Positions 25,881-33,928 of a stretch of 64,000 nucleotides of DNA are shown here, in pieces. Within the stretch, counting starts at the first letter, position 1; each line of letters opens with the position of its first letter. The notes below the pieces were generated by a model. That model saw only the letters and a list, made by a program, of their open reading frames with translations. It searched no databases and was not told the DNA's origin. The position numbers were made by a program, and so were the translations under genes. Source of the DNA: Microtetraspora sp. NBRC 16547 (lineage in GTDB: Bacteria; Actinomycetota; Actinomycetes; Streptosporangiales; Streptosporangiaceae); contig NZ_BSSE01000002.1 of NCBI RefSeq assembly GCF_030268965.1, positions 372,001 to 436,000 of the forward strand, read 5' to 3'.

Positions 25881-27491
25881 TCAGTGCTCGGTGGCCTTCT
25901 CCGCGCCGACACCGGTGAGCGAGCGGACCTCGATCTCGGCGTACTTCGACGCGTTGTACTCCTTGCTGAGAATCGTCCCGAGGTAGCCGGCGAGGAAGCC
26001 GACCGGGATCGAGACGATGCCGGGGTTCGACAGCGGGAACCAGTGGAAGTCGCTGTCGGGGAACATCGACGTCGGCGCGCCGGAGACCACCGGCGAGAAG
26101 ATGACGAGCGTGACGGACGTGATCAGGCCGGCGTAGATCGCCGAGACGGCGCCCGCGGTGTTGAACCTCTTCCAGAACAGGCTGTAGAGGATCGCGGGCA
26201 GGTTGCCCGAGGCCGCCACCGCGAAGGCCAGCGCGACCAGGAAGGCCACGTTGAGCGACTGGGCGAAGATGCTCAGCGCGATCGCGACCGCGCCGATCAC
26301 GAAGGCGGAGATCCGGGCTACCACGACCTCCTGCCGCTCGGTGGCGTTGCCCCGCTTGAACACGTGGGCGTACAGGTCGTGCGCGAAGCTGGACGAGGAG
26401 GCCAGGGTCAGGCCGGCGACCACCGCCAGGATCGTGGCGAACGCGACCGCCGCGATGACCGCGAGCAGGATGGTGCCGCCCACCTCGCCGAAGATCTCCC
26501 GCCCGACCGCCTCGGCGAGCTGCGGCGCGGCCGTGTTGCCCGCCTTGTCCTGCGCCTTGATCGCCTCGCCGCCGACCAGCGCCGCCGCGCCGAAGCCGAG
26601 CACCAGGGTGAGCAGGTAGAACACGCCGATGATCCCGATGCCCCACTGGACGGACTTGCGGGCGTCCTTGGCGGTGGGCACGGTGTAGAAGCGGATCAGG
26701 ATGTGCGGCAGGCCGGCGGTGCCCAGGACGAGGGCCAGGCCGAGGCTGATCAGGTCGATCTTCCCGGCGATGCCCTGCGCCTCGGTGCCGTACTTCAGAC
26801 CGGGTTCGAGGAGCGCGTCGCCCTTGCCGCTCTTCGCGGCCGCCTCACCGAGCAGGCTGGAGAGGTTGAAGCCGAACTTGCCGAGCACGAGCAGCGTGAT
26901 CAGCGTGGCGCCGGTCATCAGCAGGACGGCCTTGACGATCTGCACCCAGGTGGTGCCCTTCATGCCGCCGAAGACCACGTACACGATCATCAGCAGGCCG
27001 ACCGCGATGATCGTCCAGATCTTCCCGGCCTCGGAGTGGACGCCGAGCAGCAGGCCGACGAGCGCGCCCGCGCCGACCATCTGGGCGAGCAAGTAGAAGA
27101 TGCTGACCACGATCGTGGACACGCCGGCCGCGGTGCGCACCGGGCGCGGGCTCATCCGGAAGGCGAGCACGTCGGCCATCGTGAACTTGCCGGAGTTCCG
27201 CATCAGCTCGGCGACCAGCAGCAGGGCCACCAGCCAGGCGACGAGGAAGCCGATCGAGTAGAGGAACCCGTCGTACCCCGACAGCGCGATGATGCCGGCG
27301 ATGCCGAGGAACGACGCGGCCGACATGTAGTCGCCGCCGATCGCCAGGCCGTTCTGCAGACCGCTGAACGAGCGGCCGCCCGCGTAGTAGTCCGCGGCGG
27401 TCTTCGTGTTGCGGCTGGCCCAGAACGTGATGCCGAGCGTGCCGGCGACGAAGAGAACGAACAGGATCGTCGACAGGGTCTCGTGCTTCAT
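25881..27491 (-). CDS. Sodium:solute symporter, ActP-like (acetate/monocarboxylate)
   Basis: A 536-residue SSS-family transporter with about 13-14 membrane helices. Family hallmarks include SRNTKTAADYYAGGRSFSGL, GGDYMSAASFLG, a GGMKGTTWVQ loop and the sodium-site helix VAFATILAVVAGLTLASSSSFAHD. The resemblance is to the acetate/glycolate permease ActP branch. Its ATG overlaps the stop of the DUF485 gene (ATGA), the normal pairing for ActP. Substrates are probably small monocarboxylates. The nearby LytS/LytTR system and a candidate Crp site suggest carbon-dependent control. Confidence 0.92.
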   Translation of the reverse strand: MKHETLSTILFVLFVAGTLGITFWASRNTKTAADYYAGGRSFSGLQNGLAIGGDYMSAASFLGIAGIIALSGYDGFLYSIGFLVAWLVALLLVAELMRNSGKFTMADVLAFRMSPRPVRTAAGVSTIVVSIFYLLAQMVGAGALVGLLLGVHSEAGKIWTIIAVGLLMIVYVVFGGMKGTTWVQIVKAVLLMTGATLITLLVLGKFGFNLSSLLGEAAAKSGKGDALLEPGLKYGTEAQGIAGKIDLISLGLALVLGTAGLPHILIRFYTVPTAKDARKSVQWGIGIIGVFYLLTLVLGFGAAALVGGEAIKAQDKAGNTAAPQLAEAVGREIFGEVGGTILLAVIAAVAFATILAVVAGLTLASSSSFAHDLYAHVFKRGNATERQEVVVARISAFVIGAVAIALSIFAQSLNVAFLVALAFAVAASGNLPAILYSLFWKRFNTAGAVSAIYAGLITSVTLVIFSPVVSGAPTSMFPDSDFHWFPLSNPGIVSIPVGFLAGYLGTILSKEYNASKYAEIEVRSLTGVGAEKATEH

Positions 27492-27820
27492 GCGGACGTC
27501 TTCTCCTCGACCTCGTGACGGAGCTCGTCGGCCAGCGGGTCCAGCTTCGTCGCGGCGTGCCGCGAGTACGCCCAGGCGATCAGGAACGTCGAGACGAACT
27601 GCAGCATGCCGAAGACAAGGGCGACGTTGATGTTGCCGAACAGCTTCGTGCCCATGAAGCCACGCGCGAAGCCGGACATGATGACATAAAGCACGTACCA
27701 CACGAGGAACGCGACGGTCATCGGGAAGACCCAGCGCCGGAACCGGCTCCGCAGCTCGCGGAACCGCTCACTCGCCTGTATCTCCTCATAGACGGACGCG
27801 TCATGTTGCTGAGTCGTCAC
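27488..27820 (-). CDS. DUF485 small membrane protein (symporter partner)
   Basis: A 110-residue inner-membrane protein of the DUF485/YjcH family with two helices, PMTVAFLVWYVLYVIMSGFA and a second from VALVFGMLQFVSTFLIAWAY, after an N-terminal FRELRSRFRRW segment. GTG 27820 is preceded by GGGAGG. It is translated together with the ActP-like symporter. Its role in such operons is presumed accessory and is not biochemically established. Confidence 0.9.
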   Translation of the reverse strand: MTTQQHDASVYEEIQASERFRELRSRFRRWVFPMTVAFLVWYVLYVIMSGFARGFMGTKLFGNINVALVFGMLQFVSTFLIAWAYSRHAATKLDPLADELRHEVEEKTSA

Positions 27821-27835
27821 ACGACCTCCCACGGC

Positions 27836-27851
27836 TGTGATCTGGATCACG
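27836..27851 (-). promoter_or_regulatory. Candidate Crp/GlxR site
   Basis: TGTGA-TCTGGA-TCACG matches the Crp consensus TGTGA-N6-TCACA at 9 of 10 fixed positions. It lies 16-31 bases upstream of the DUF485 start, a place from which bound Crp would control the DUF485/symporter operon. Whether it activates or blocks depends on the unmapped promoter. Confidence 0.5.
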
Positions 27852-28004
27852 CAGAGCGTAGGAGCGGACCGTACCCCGCGACGAGACGCCCGTGCCGTTT
27901 CTTCGGTGAGCCGCCGCCACACGGCGGTCAAGCAGGTACGGCGTGCGGCGAATGGTCCTATCAATGCGCCCAGCGGTCAGGACGGACCGGCGAGGAGACC
28001 GGGG

Positions 28005-29489
28005 TCAGGCCGAGCGCGGCCGCCAGTCACCGCGGTCCACGTCGAGCGTCTCCGGGGTGTGCAGCCGGACCATCGTCCTGGCCACGTTCCTGGGCACCCG
28101 GGACGGCGTCAGCAGCGAGACGACGATCATGACGGTGAAGGAGATGGGCACGCTCCACGCCGCCGGCTGGGCCAGCAGGGCCTCCGGCCAGCCCGAGTAC
28201 GGCCCGCCGATGATGGTCGCCGCGACCGCGGCGCAGGCCAGCCCACCCCCTGTGAGGAGTCCGGCCAGCGCGCCGACCGTCGTGAGCCGCCGCCACCAGA
28301 TGCCGAGCACGAGCAGCGGGCAGAACGACGATGCGGCGACCGCGAAGGCCAGCCCGACCACGTCGGCCACCGGCAGCGTCCGCGCCATGCCCGCCAGCGC
28401 GAACGGCACGGTCACCGCGAGGACCGTGGCCAGCCGGAACGGCCGCACCCCGCCGCCCATGAGGTCCTGGGCGATCACCCCCGCGACCGACACCGCCAGC
28501 CCGGACGACGTCGAGAGGAACGCGGCGAACGCCCCCGCCGTCACCAGCGCGGTCAGCAGCTCCCCCGCCGTCCCGCCGATCAGCCGCCCCGGCAGGGTGA
28601 GCACGACGGCGTCCGTCGCGGGCAGTCCGTACACCCGGCCGAGGTACCCGTACACCGCGGGCATCAGATAGAAGGCGCCGAGCAGCGTGAGCACCAGCAG
28701 CGTGGTCCGGCGGGCCGCCCGGCCGTCGGGGTTGGTGTAGAACCGGACCAGCACGTGCGGCAGGCCCATCGTGCCGAGGAACGTGGCCACGATCAGCGAG
28801 TACGTCGCGTACACCGGGTGCTCGCGGCCGTGCAGCGGCAGCGCCCACGGGTCGCCGGGCGGCAGACCGGGCGACCCGTCGGAGCGCCAGGCGATCAGCA
28901 TGAACGCCAGCGGCACGGCCAGCGCGGTCAGCTTGATCCAGTACTGGAACGCCTGGACGAACGTGATCGACCGCATGCCGCCGGACAGCACGTTGAGTGC
29001 GACCACCACCGCGACGAGCAGGCCGCCCGCCCAGGTGGGCGCGCCCGTGACCGTACGGAAGACCAGCCCGGCGCTCTGGAACTGCGGCATGAGGTAGAGC
29101 CACCCGATCAGCACCACCAGCACGCTCGACGTGCGCCGCACCACCATCGACTCCAGCCGCGCCTCGGCGAAGTCGGGCAGCGTGTACGCCCCGGACCTGC
29201 GCAGCGGAGCCGACACGAGCACGAGCAGCACCAGGTAGCCGCCGGTCCAGCCGACCGGGAGCCACAGCATGTCCGCGCCGTAGGTGAGGATCAGCCCGGC
29301 GACGCCGAGGAACGACGCCGCCGAGAGGTACTCCCCGCCGATCGCCGAGGCGTTCCACAGCGGCGACACCGTACGCGACGCGACATAGAAGTCCGAGGTG
29401 GTCCGGGACACCCGGATCCCGAAGGCGCCGATCAGGACCGCCGCGAGCAGCACCAGCACGACCGCGGTCACGCCGTAGGCGGGGCTCAC
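28005..29489 (-). CDS. Sodium:solute symporter, second SSS family member
   Basis: A 494-residue SSS transporter with about 13 helices. Hallmarks: SRTTSDFYVASRTVSPLWNA, GGEYLSAASFLGVAG, GGMRSITFVQAF and the sodium-site helix GAFAAFLSTSSGLAVSVAG. It is a diverged relative of the ActP-like protein at 25881 and is preceded four bases upstream by its own DUF485-type partner. Start GTG 29489. Being in one transcript with a LytTR regulator suggests that uptake of its substrate, probably a carboxylate, is tied to sensing. Confidence 0.9.
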   Translation of the reverse strand: MSPAYGVTAVVLVLLAAVLIGAFGIRVSRTTSDFYVASRTVSPLWNASAIGGEYLSAASFLGVAGLILTYGADMLWLPVGWTGGYLVLLVLVSAPLRRSGAYTLPDFAEARLESMVVRRTSSVLVVLIGWLYLMPQFQSAGLVFRTVTGAPTWAGGLLVAVVVALNVLSGGMRSITFVQAFQYWIKLTALAVPLAFMLIAWRSDGSPGLPPGDPWALPLHGREHPVYATYSLIVATFLGTMGLPHVLVRFYTNPDGRAARRTTLLVLTLLGAFYLMPAVYGYLGRVYGLPATDAVVLTLPGRLIGGTAGELLTALVTAGAFAAFLSTSSGLAVSVAGVIAQDLMGGGVRPFRLATVLAVTVPFALAGMARTLPVADVVGLAFAVAASSFCPLLVLGIWWRRLTTVGALAGLLTGGGLACAAVAATIIGGPYSGWPEALLAQPAAWSVPISFTVMIVVSLLTPSRVPRNVARTMVRLHTPETLDVDRGDWRPRSA

Positions 29490-29493
29490 GGCC

Positions 29494-29916
29494 TCACTCC
29501 CGGTCCATCAGCTCGGCGAAGTGACGCTCGTTCCGCTCCGCCTGCCGTACGTAGAGCCAGGCGCCGACGACGAACGCGGGATAGATGAGACCGGCGAGCA
29601 CCACCCACGGCAGCGGCAGGCCGAGCACGTCGGCCGAGCGCAGCTCCGGGACCAGCAGGAACAGCAGCGGCAGCCCGCCGACCACGCAGGCGAGCACCGT
29701 GCAGACGAACAGCCCGAGCCGGAACTGCGTCCGGACCAGCGACGCCATGTAGACCTCGCCGAGCCGTGTCTGCTCGTCGATCTCCGTGGTCAGCGGACGG
29801 CGGGGACGGCGGGCGGCGGACGTGCGCGGGCTGGTGACGACGACGCGGCGCGGGCGGTCGGCGTCGGCGGCGGACCGGTTCACCCGCAGCAGGTCCGAGA
29901 TCCGCTTCTCCGTCAT
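29494..29916 (-). CDS. DUF485-like membrane protein with extended N-terminus
   Basis: A 140-residue protein with two membrane helices in its second half (FRLGLFVCTVLACVVGGLPL and PWVVLAGLIYPAFVVGAWLY) and a C-terminal RQAERNERHFAELM. It occupies the DUF485 position directly before the symporter. About 60 residues of basic, Arg-rich sequence precede the core, longer than the partner at 27488. Its ATG overlaps the regulator's stop (ATGA). Confidence 0.85.
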   Translation of the reverse strand: MTEKRISDLLRVNRSAADADRPRRVVVTSPRTSAARRPRRPLTTEIDEQTRLGEVYMASLVRTQFRLGLFVCTVLACVVGGLPLLFLLVPELRSADVLGLPLPWVVLAGLIYPAFVVGAWLYVRQAERNERHFAELMDRE

Positions 29917-30662
29917 CGCGGCCCGGCCTTCCGCGCCCGGCGCACCAGCAGGTCGCGCAGCTCGCGGGTGTGCCGCCGGCTGACGGGGATCTCCGTGTCG
30001 CCGATCCGCACGACGCACCGGCCGGAGTCGATGTGCAGCTCGTCGATGTGCCGGAGCGCGACCAGGTAGCTGCGGTGGACGCGGACGAATCCGGCGGACG
30101 CCCAGCGCTCCTCCAGCGCGGCGAGAGGAATGCGCACCAGGTGGCTTCCCGTCGCGGTGTGCAGCCGGGCGTAGTCGCCGCGCGCCTCGACGTACCTGAC
30201 CTCGGTGCTGGTGACGAACCGGGTCACTCCACCCAGCTCGACCGGGATCGTGTCCGCCTGCGGCCCGATCTCCGGCGCGGTACGGCTCCCGCACACCCGC
30301 CTGATCGCCTCCGCCAGCCGCTCGGGCCGGACCGGCTTGAGGAGGTAGTCCTCGGCCTTCAGCTCGAACGCGTCCACCGCGTGGTCCTCATAGGCGGTCA
30401 CGAACACGATCTTCGGCGGCCGGGTGAACTGGGCGAGGAGCCGGCCGAGCACCACGCCGTCCAGCCCGCGCATCCGGATGTCGAGGAAGACCGCGTCCAC
30501 GGGCCGGCCCTCAGCCATCGCCCGGTCCAGCAGCTTCAGGGCCGCCGCGCCGTCGCGCGCGGTCAGCACCTCGCCGATGCGCGGATCCGCCCTGAGCAGG
30601 TAGGCCACGTCCTCGAGGGCGGGCTGCTCGTCGTCCACCGCCAGGACCCGCAGGCCGGTCAC
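29913..30662 (-). CDS. LytTR-family response regulator
   Basis: A 249-residue two-component regulator. Receiver domain: acidic D10-D11, phospho-acceptor D61 in AVFLDIRM, and K109 in DYLLKPVRP. The LytTR DNA-binding domain follows at about 140-245 with VRYVEARGDYARLHT and FVRVHRSYLVALRHID. GTG 30662 is preceded by GGAGG. It is encoded with the LytS-like kinase upstream and the symporter/DUF485 genes downstream, so it very likely controls them, as BtsR and YpdB do for carboxylate transporters in E. coli. Confidence 0.93.
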   Translation of the reverse strand: MTGLRVLAVDDEQPALEDVAYLLRADPRIGEVLTARDGAAALKLLDRAMAEGRPVDAVFLDIRMRGLDGVVLGRLLAQFTRPPKIVFVTAYEDHAVDAFELKAEDYLLKPVRPERLAEAIRRVCGSRTAPEIGPQADTIPVELGGVTRFVTSTEVRYVEARGDYARLHTATGSHLVRIPLAALEERWASAGFVRVHRSYLVALRHIDELHIDSGRCVVRIGDTEIPVSRRHTRELRDLLVRRARKAGPR

Positions 30663-30800
30663 GGGCGTCCTCCTTCACCACCGAATCCCATAGAGAGTGA
30701 TGAATCAGGACAGCCGAAGTCAACGCCCGGCCACGGAAGGATCACCGCGATTCAAGCGGCGATTCACGCCACCGGCCTCAGGGCCGGCCGCGAACGGCCG

Positions 30801-31973
30801 TCAAGCCGACACCCCCGGGTGGTATTTGGGGAGGCGGACGCTGACCTTGGTCCCGGCGCCTCTGGCGGTCTCGACCACCAGGCCGTACTCGTCGCCGTAC
30901 ACCTGACGGAGGCGCTCGTCCACATTGGCCAGGCCGACGCCGGTGGCCCGGTCCTCACCGGACAGGATGCGGCGCAGCCGCTCCGGGTCCATGCCGATGC
31001 CGTCGTCCTCGACGCTGATGCCGCACTCCGCTCCCGCGTCCTCGGCGAGGATCGAGATCCGGCCCGCCCCCGGCTTGCTCTCCAGGCCGTGCCGTACGGC
31101 GTTCTCGACCAGCGGCTGGAGGCAGAGGAACGGCACGGCGACGGCGAGCACCTCGGGCGCGATGCGCAGCGTGACCTGGAGCTGGTCGCCGAACCTGGCC
31201 CGTTCGAGGGTGAGGTAGCGCTCGATGGAGTGCAGCTCCTCGGCGAGGGTGGTGAAGTCGCCGTGCCGCCGGAACGAGTAGCGGGTGAAGTCGGCGAACT
31301 CCAGCAGCAGCTCCCTGGCCCGCTCCGGGTCGGTACGGACGAACGACGCGATCGTGGTCAGCGAGTTGTAGATGAAGTGCGGAGAGATCTGCGCGCGCAG
31401 CGCCCGGACCTCGGCCTCCATGAGCATCGTGCGGGAGCGGTCGAGCTCGGCCAGCTCAAGCTGGGAGTCCACCCAGCGGGCCACCTCCTGCGCGGCCCGG
31501 ACCAGCCCCGCCGAGGCGTGGTCGCCGTACGCGGCGAGCGTGCCGACCACCCGGTCCTCGGTGGTGAGGGGCACGACCACGGCGTGCCTGATCGGGCACT
31601 CCAGCAATCCGCAGTCCAGCGCGAGCACCTGGGTCCTGCCGTCCTGCAGCGTCCTGGCGGCGTGCCCGAACGCCTCCTTGGCGTGGTGGTCGCCCACGCC
31701 GTCGTAGACGAGCAGCTCCTCGCCGTTCGTGATGGCGATCGCCGGTGAGCCGAGGAGCTCGCGCAGATGGCGCGACGCCTTGAGCGCGCCGGCCTGGGTG
31801 AGCCCCGCGCGTAGGGGCGGCGCGGCGAGCGACGCCGTGTGCAGGGTCTCGAACGTCGCGCGCTCCGCCGGGCTGCTGCCCAGCTCGCGCCGGCCGCGCA
31901 GCACGCGCCACAGGACGATCGAGGGCACGCCGATGAGCCCCGCCACCACCAGGACCGCCACAACGGGTTCCAC
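30801..31973 (-). CDS. LytS-type sensor histidine kinase
   Basis: A 390-residue kinase. One N-terminal membrane helix (VVAVLVVAGLIGVPSIVLW) is followed by a GAF-like sensor region (about 70-170, with Cys in ALDCGLLECPIRH), then a His_kinase domain with H199 in AQISPHFIYNSL and the ATPase N-box LVENAVRHGLES, G1 EDDGIGM and G2 GVGLANVDERL. It lacks the multi-helix 5TM-LYT sensor of classical LytS/BtsS, so the signal is probably cytoplasmic. It is 138 bases upstream of the regulator gene. Confidence 0.92.
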   Translation of the reverse strand: MEPVVAVLVVAGLIGVPSIVLWRVLRGRRELGSSPAERATFETLHTASLAAPPLRAGLTQAGALKASRHLRELLGSPAIAITNGEELLVYDGVGDHHAKEAFGHAARTLQDGRTQVLALDCGLLECPIRHAVVVPLTTEDRVVGTLAAYGDHASAGLVRAAQEVARWVDSQLELAELDRSRTMLMEAEVRALRAQISPHFIYNSLTTIASFVRTDPERARELLLEFADFTRYSFRRHGDFTTLAEELHSIERYLTLERARFGDQLQVTLRIAPEVLAVAVPFLCLQPLVENAVRHGLESKPGAGRISILAEDAGAECGISVEDDGIGMDPERLRRILSGEDRATGVGLANVDERLRQVYGDEYGLVVETARGAGTKVSVRLPKYHPGVSA

Positions 31974-31983
31974 GCCGTGTCCT

Positions 31984-32409
31984 TTACGTTGTAGATTTCT
32001 CGACTGCGGCCTGGATCCGCTCCGCGTACTCTCTGACCTCGCCGTCGTCGGCGTACTTCACCCGGGGCCAGAAGAAGCCGCGCAGCCCGTCCTTGCGGTT
32101 GCGCGGCACGACGTGGGTGTGCAGGTGGGGGACGCTCTGGCTGACCCGGTTGTTCAGCGCGACGAAGGTCCCTGCCGCGCCGAGCCCCTCCTCGACCGCC
32201 CGGGACACCTCCCGTACGCGCTGGAAGTACGGCCCGACATCCGCGGCGGGCAGGTCGGACAGGGTCTCGACATGGGTCCGCGGCACGACGAGAACATGCC
32301 CCTTGAACACCGGCCGGGCGTCGAGGAAGCCCACGGCCACCTCGTCCGACAGCACCGTCGCGGCCGGTATGCGGCCCGCCACGATGGCGCAGAACACGCA
32401 TTCGTCCAC
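31984..32409 (-). CDS. HIT-family nucleotide hydrolase
   Basis: A 141-residue histidine-triad protein that hydrolyses or transfers nucleotidyl groups. The triad is PHLHTHVVPR with H95/H97/H99, and the N-terminal CVFCAIVAGRIPA carries the usual Cys pair. GTG 32409 is favoured because GAAGGAG lies just upstream and DECVFC is the family N-terminus; an ATG ten codons earlier has no such support. The C-terminal extension (RNRKDGLRGFFWPRVKYADD) is typical of actinobacterial members. It lies 10 bases after the kinase start codon region, on the same strand. Confidence 0.93.
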   Translation of the reverse strand: MDECVFCAIVAGRIPAATVLSDEVAVGFLDARPVFKGHVLVVPRTHVETLSDLPAADVGPYFQRVREVSRAVEEGLGAAGTFVALNNRVSQSVPHLHTHVVPRNRKDGLRGFFWPRVKYADDGEVREYAERIQAAVEKSTT

Positions 32410-32513
32410 GCGCGCTCCTTCTCGTGATCCTCCGGACATCGTCCCACCGGAGGACCACCGCGAAGGCGCCCGGTCGGGACCGGATCAGGACGAACGCCGC
32501 CGGTCTCGCTCCG

Positions 32514-32900
32514 TCAGTCGCCGGTCCCGCTCCACCGACGGCGGTCTCGCCCCATCAGTCGGCGGAGAAGCACGGTCGCCACCAGACACGCGGCGGCGAC
32601 GGCCACGATCTGCGGCACCCTCCCCGCCATCCGGCGGGCTCTCTCCCTGGCACGACGCCCGACGGCCAGCCGGTCCGCGAGGGCGCCCACCGTGCGGGCG
32701 AGCTCCTCTCGGTCGCGCTCGATGGCTGCGCGCACCGACGCCTCCTCGATCTCGGCCGGCCGCCACACGACGACGACGCGCTGCAACGACTCGTTCAGGG
32801 TGTCGCCGGCCTCGCTGACCGGGCCGCCCTCGACGAGCTGGCTGTGCACCCCCACCTCTCCGGCGCTGTGGCGGTTCGTCTCCGGGTCGGTCTCGCTCAT
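32514..32900 (-). CDS. DUF3618 membrane-associated protein
   Basis: A 128-residue protein with the DUF3618 core EEASVRAAIERDREELARTV followed by GALADRLAV and one C-terminal helix (VPQIVAVAAACLVATVLLRR). Its ATG overlaps the stop of the holin-like gene (ATGA), the standard actinobacterial pairing. A role in envelope organisation has been suggested for these pairs but is unproven. The frame is open far upstream, but only this part is conserved. Confidence 0.88.
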   Translation of the reverse strand: MSETDPETNRHSAGEVGVHSQLVEGGPVSEAGDTLNESLQRVVVVWRPAEIEEASVRAAIERDREELARTVGALADRLAVGRRARERARRMAGRVPQIVAVAAACLVATVLLRRLMGRDRRRWSGTGD

Positions 32901-33310
32901 CTGCGCACGCCTTCCCGCAGCACGCCGATGTCGGTCTTGACGCTCTGCATCGTCCGGCGAGCTGTCGGCGCGGCGGCGGTCACCTGCTGCTTGCCCACCA
33001 CACCGAGCACCATGGCCAGGAAGAGCAGGGCGCCGCCGATGATGAGCGCGGCCGCCCAGCCGGGCAGCACGAGCGCCAGCGCCAGGATCGCCGCGGCGGT
33101 GAGCGCTCCCCCGCCGAGCAGCGCGATCGCCCCGGCTCCGCCGACGAGTCCGGCGCCGAGCCCGGCGCGCCTGCCCTTCTCCGTGAGTTCGATCCTGGCG
33201 AGCCGCAGTTCGTCCCGGACGAGCCGGGACACCTGCTCCGACATCTGCCGGACCAGCTCGCCGGTGGACCGGGTTTCCTTGGTTTCCCGGGCTTCCCTGG
33301 TGTGAACCAT
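32897..33310 (-). CDS. Phage-holin-superfamily-III-like membrane protein
   Basis: A 137-residue protein: an amphipathic N-terminus (GELVRQMSEQVSRLVRDELR), then two membrane helices (AGAIALLGGGALTAAAILAL and WAAALIIGGALLFLAMVLGV) and a basic tail. This is the Actinobacteriophage holin/DUF1469 family, chromosomally encoded beside DUF3618 genes and not evidence of a prophage. ATG 33310 follows GGGAGG. Coupled to the DUF3618 gene downstream. Confidence 0.88.
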   Translation of the reverse strand: MVHTREARETKETRSTGELVRQMSEQVSRLVRDELRLARIELTEKGRRAGLGAGLVGGAGAIALLGGGALTAAAILALALVLPGWAAALIIGGALLFLAMVLGVVGKQQVTAAAPTARRTMQSVKTDIGVLREGVRR

Positions 33311-33524
33311 GGCTGCCTCCCATGTCGGGAACGCGTATGCGCCTACCCGGGGGGACGAGTCCAAACCACCGCCCGGACATGCCACGACATCTCACCGAAA
33401 AGGTGAAACTTTCACCCACCGCCCGCGGGCGCCGTACGGGGCCCGCAGGCAAAAGTCCCAGCCTGCGCGGGTGCCTCACCGGCGCGGGGACCGGGGGACG
33501 GCGAGCGGCGTGCAACAGGGCATT
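33311..33524. other. Intergenic stretch before the tandem repeats
   Basis: Upstream of the holin-like gene; no gene recognised. It should hold that gene's promoter. Confidence 0.35.
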
Positions 33525-33692
33525 CCGCTGCACTGCGGTGGGTGGCCGCTCCGGCGCCATGACTGTGAGCCGCTGCACTGCGGTGGGTGGCCGCTCCGGC
33601 GCCATGACTGTGAGCCGCTGCACTGCGGCGGGTGGCCGCTCCGGCGCCATGACTGTGAGCCGCTGCACTGCGGTGGGTGGCTGCTCCGGCGC
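33525..33692. repeat. 45-bp tandem repeats, about 3.7 copies
   Basis: Units begin at 33525, 33570, 33615 and 33660, each with CCGCTGCACTGCGGTGGGTG, then GGCCGCTCCGGCGCCATGAC, then TGTGAG. The first two are identical, the third has one change, and the fourth diverges after about 30 bases and becomes the outer end of the inverted repeat at 33661-33810. No spacer sequences separate the units. Confidence 0.95.
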
Positions 33693-33810
33693 GCCGTGAT
33701 AGTTGCGTCCCGGTGATGCCGCTGTCGCGGCCATCGCGGGCGCGGTGGTTGCTGGCACGGTCCTACGCGCGCCTCCGCAACCACCCACCTCCGCTCCGCT
33801 CCCCGCCGCC
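33661..33810 (+). repeat. 150-bp inverted repeat, left copy
   Basis: It matches the reverse complement of 37067-37216 with 11 differences in 150 aligned positions by eye, including an unbroken run of about 40 identical bases (33722-33761). Similarity stops abruptly at about 33810. Its outer 30 bases are also the last unit of the 45-bp tandem array. Not coding in any recognised way. Confidence 0.9.
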
Positions 33811-33928
33811 CCCAACTCGCCGTCGCCCGATACGCCGTCGTCACGAAGCCCCGCCGCCATGAACGGGCGCGTATCGGCCCGCACGCTGCCGCTTCCGCTG
33901 AAACGGGATGGCGTGTGGAAGATCCGGG

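Noticed and set aside
32897-33310. Prophage indicated by the holin-family gene
   Set aside because: This holin-like family paired with DUF3618 is a normal chromosomal actinobacterial pair; no other phage genes are present.
33525-33692. CRISPR array
   Set aside because: The repeats are directly tandem with no spacers and no cas genes nearby.
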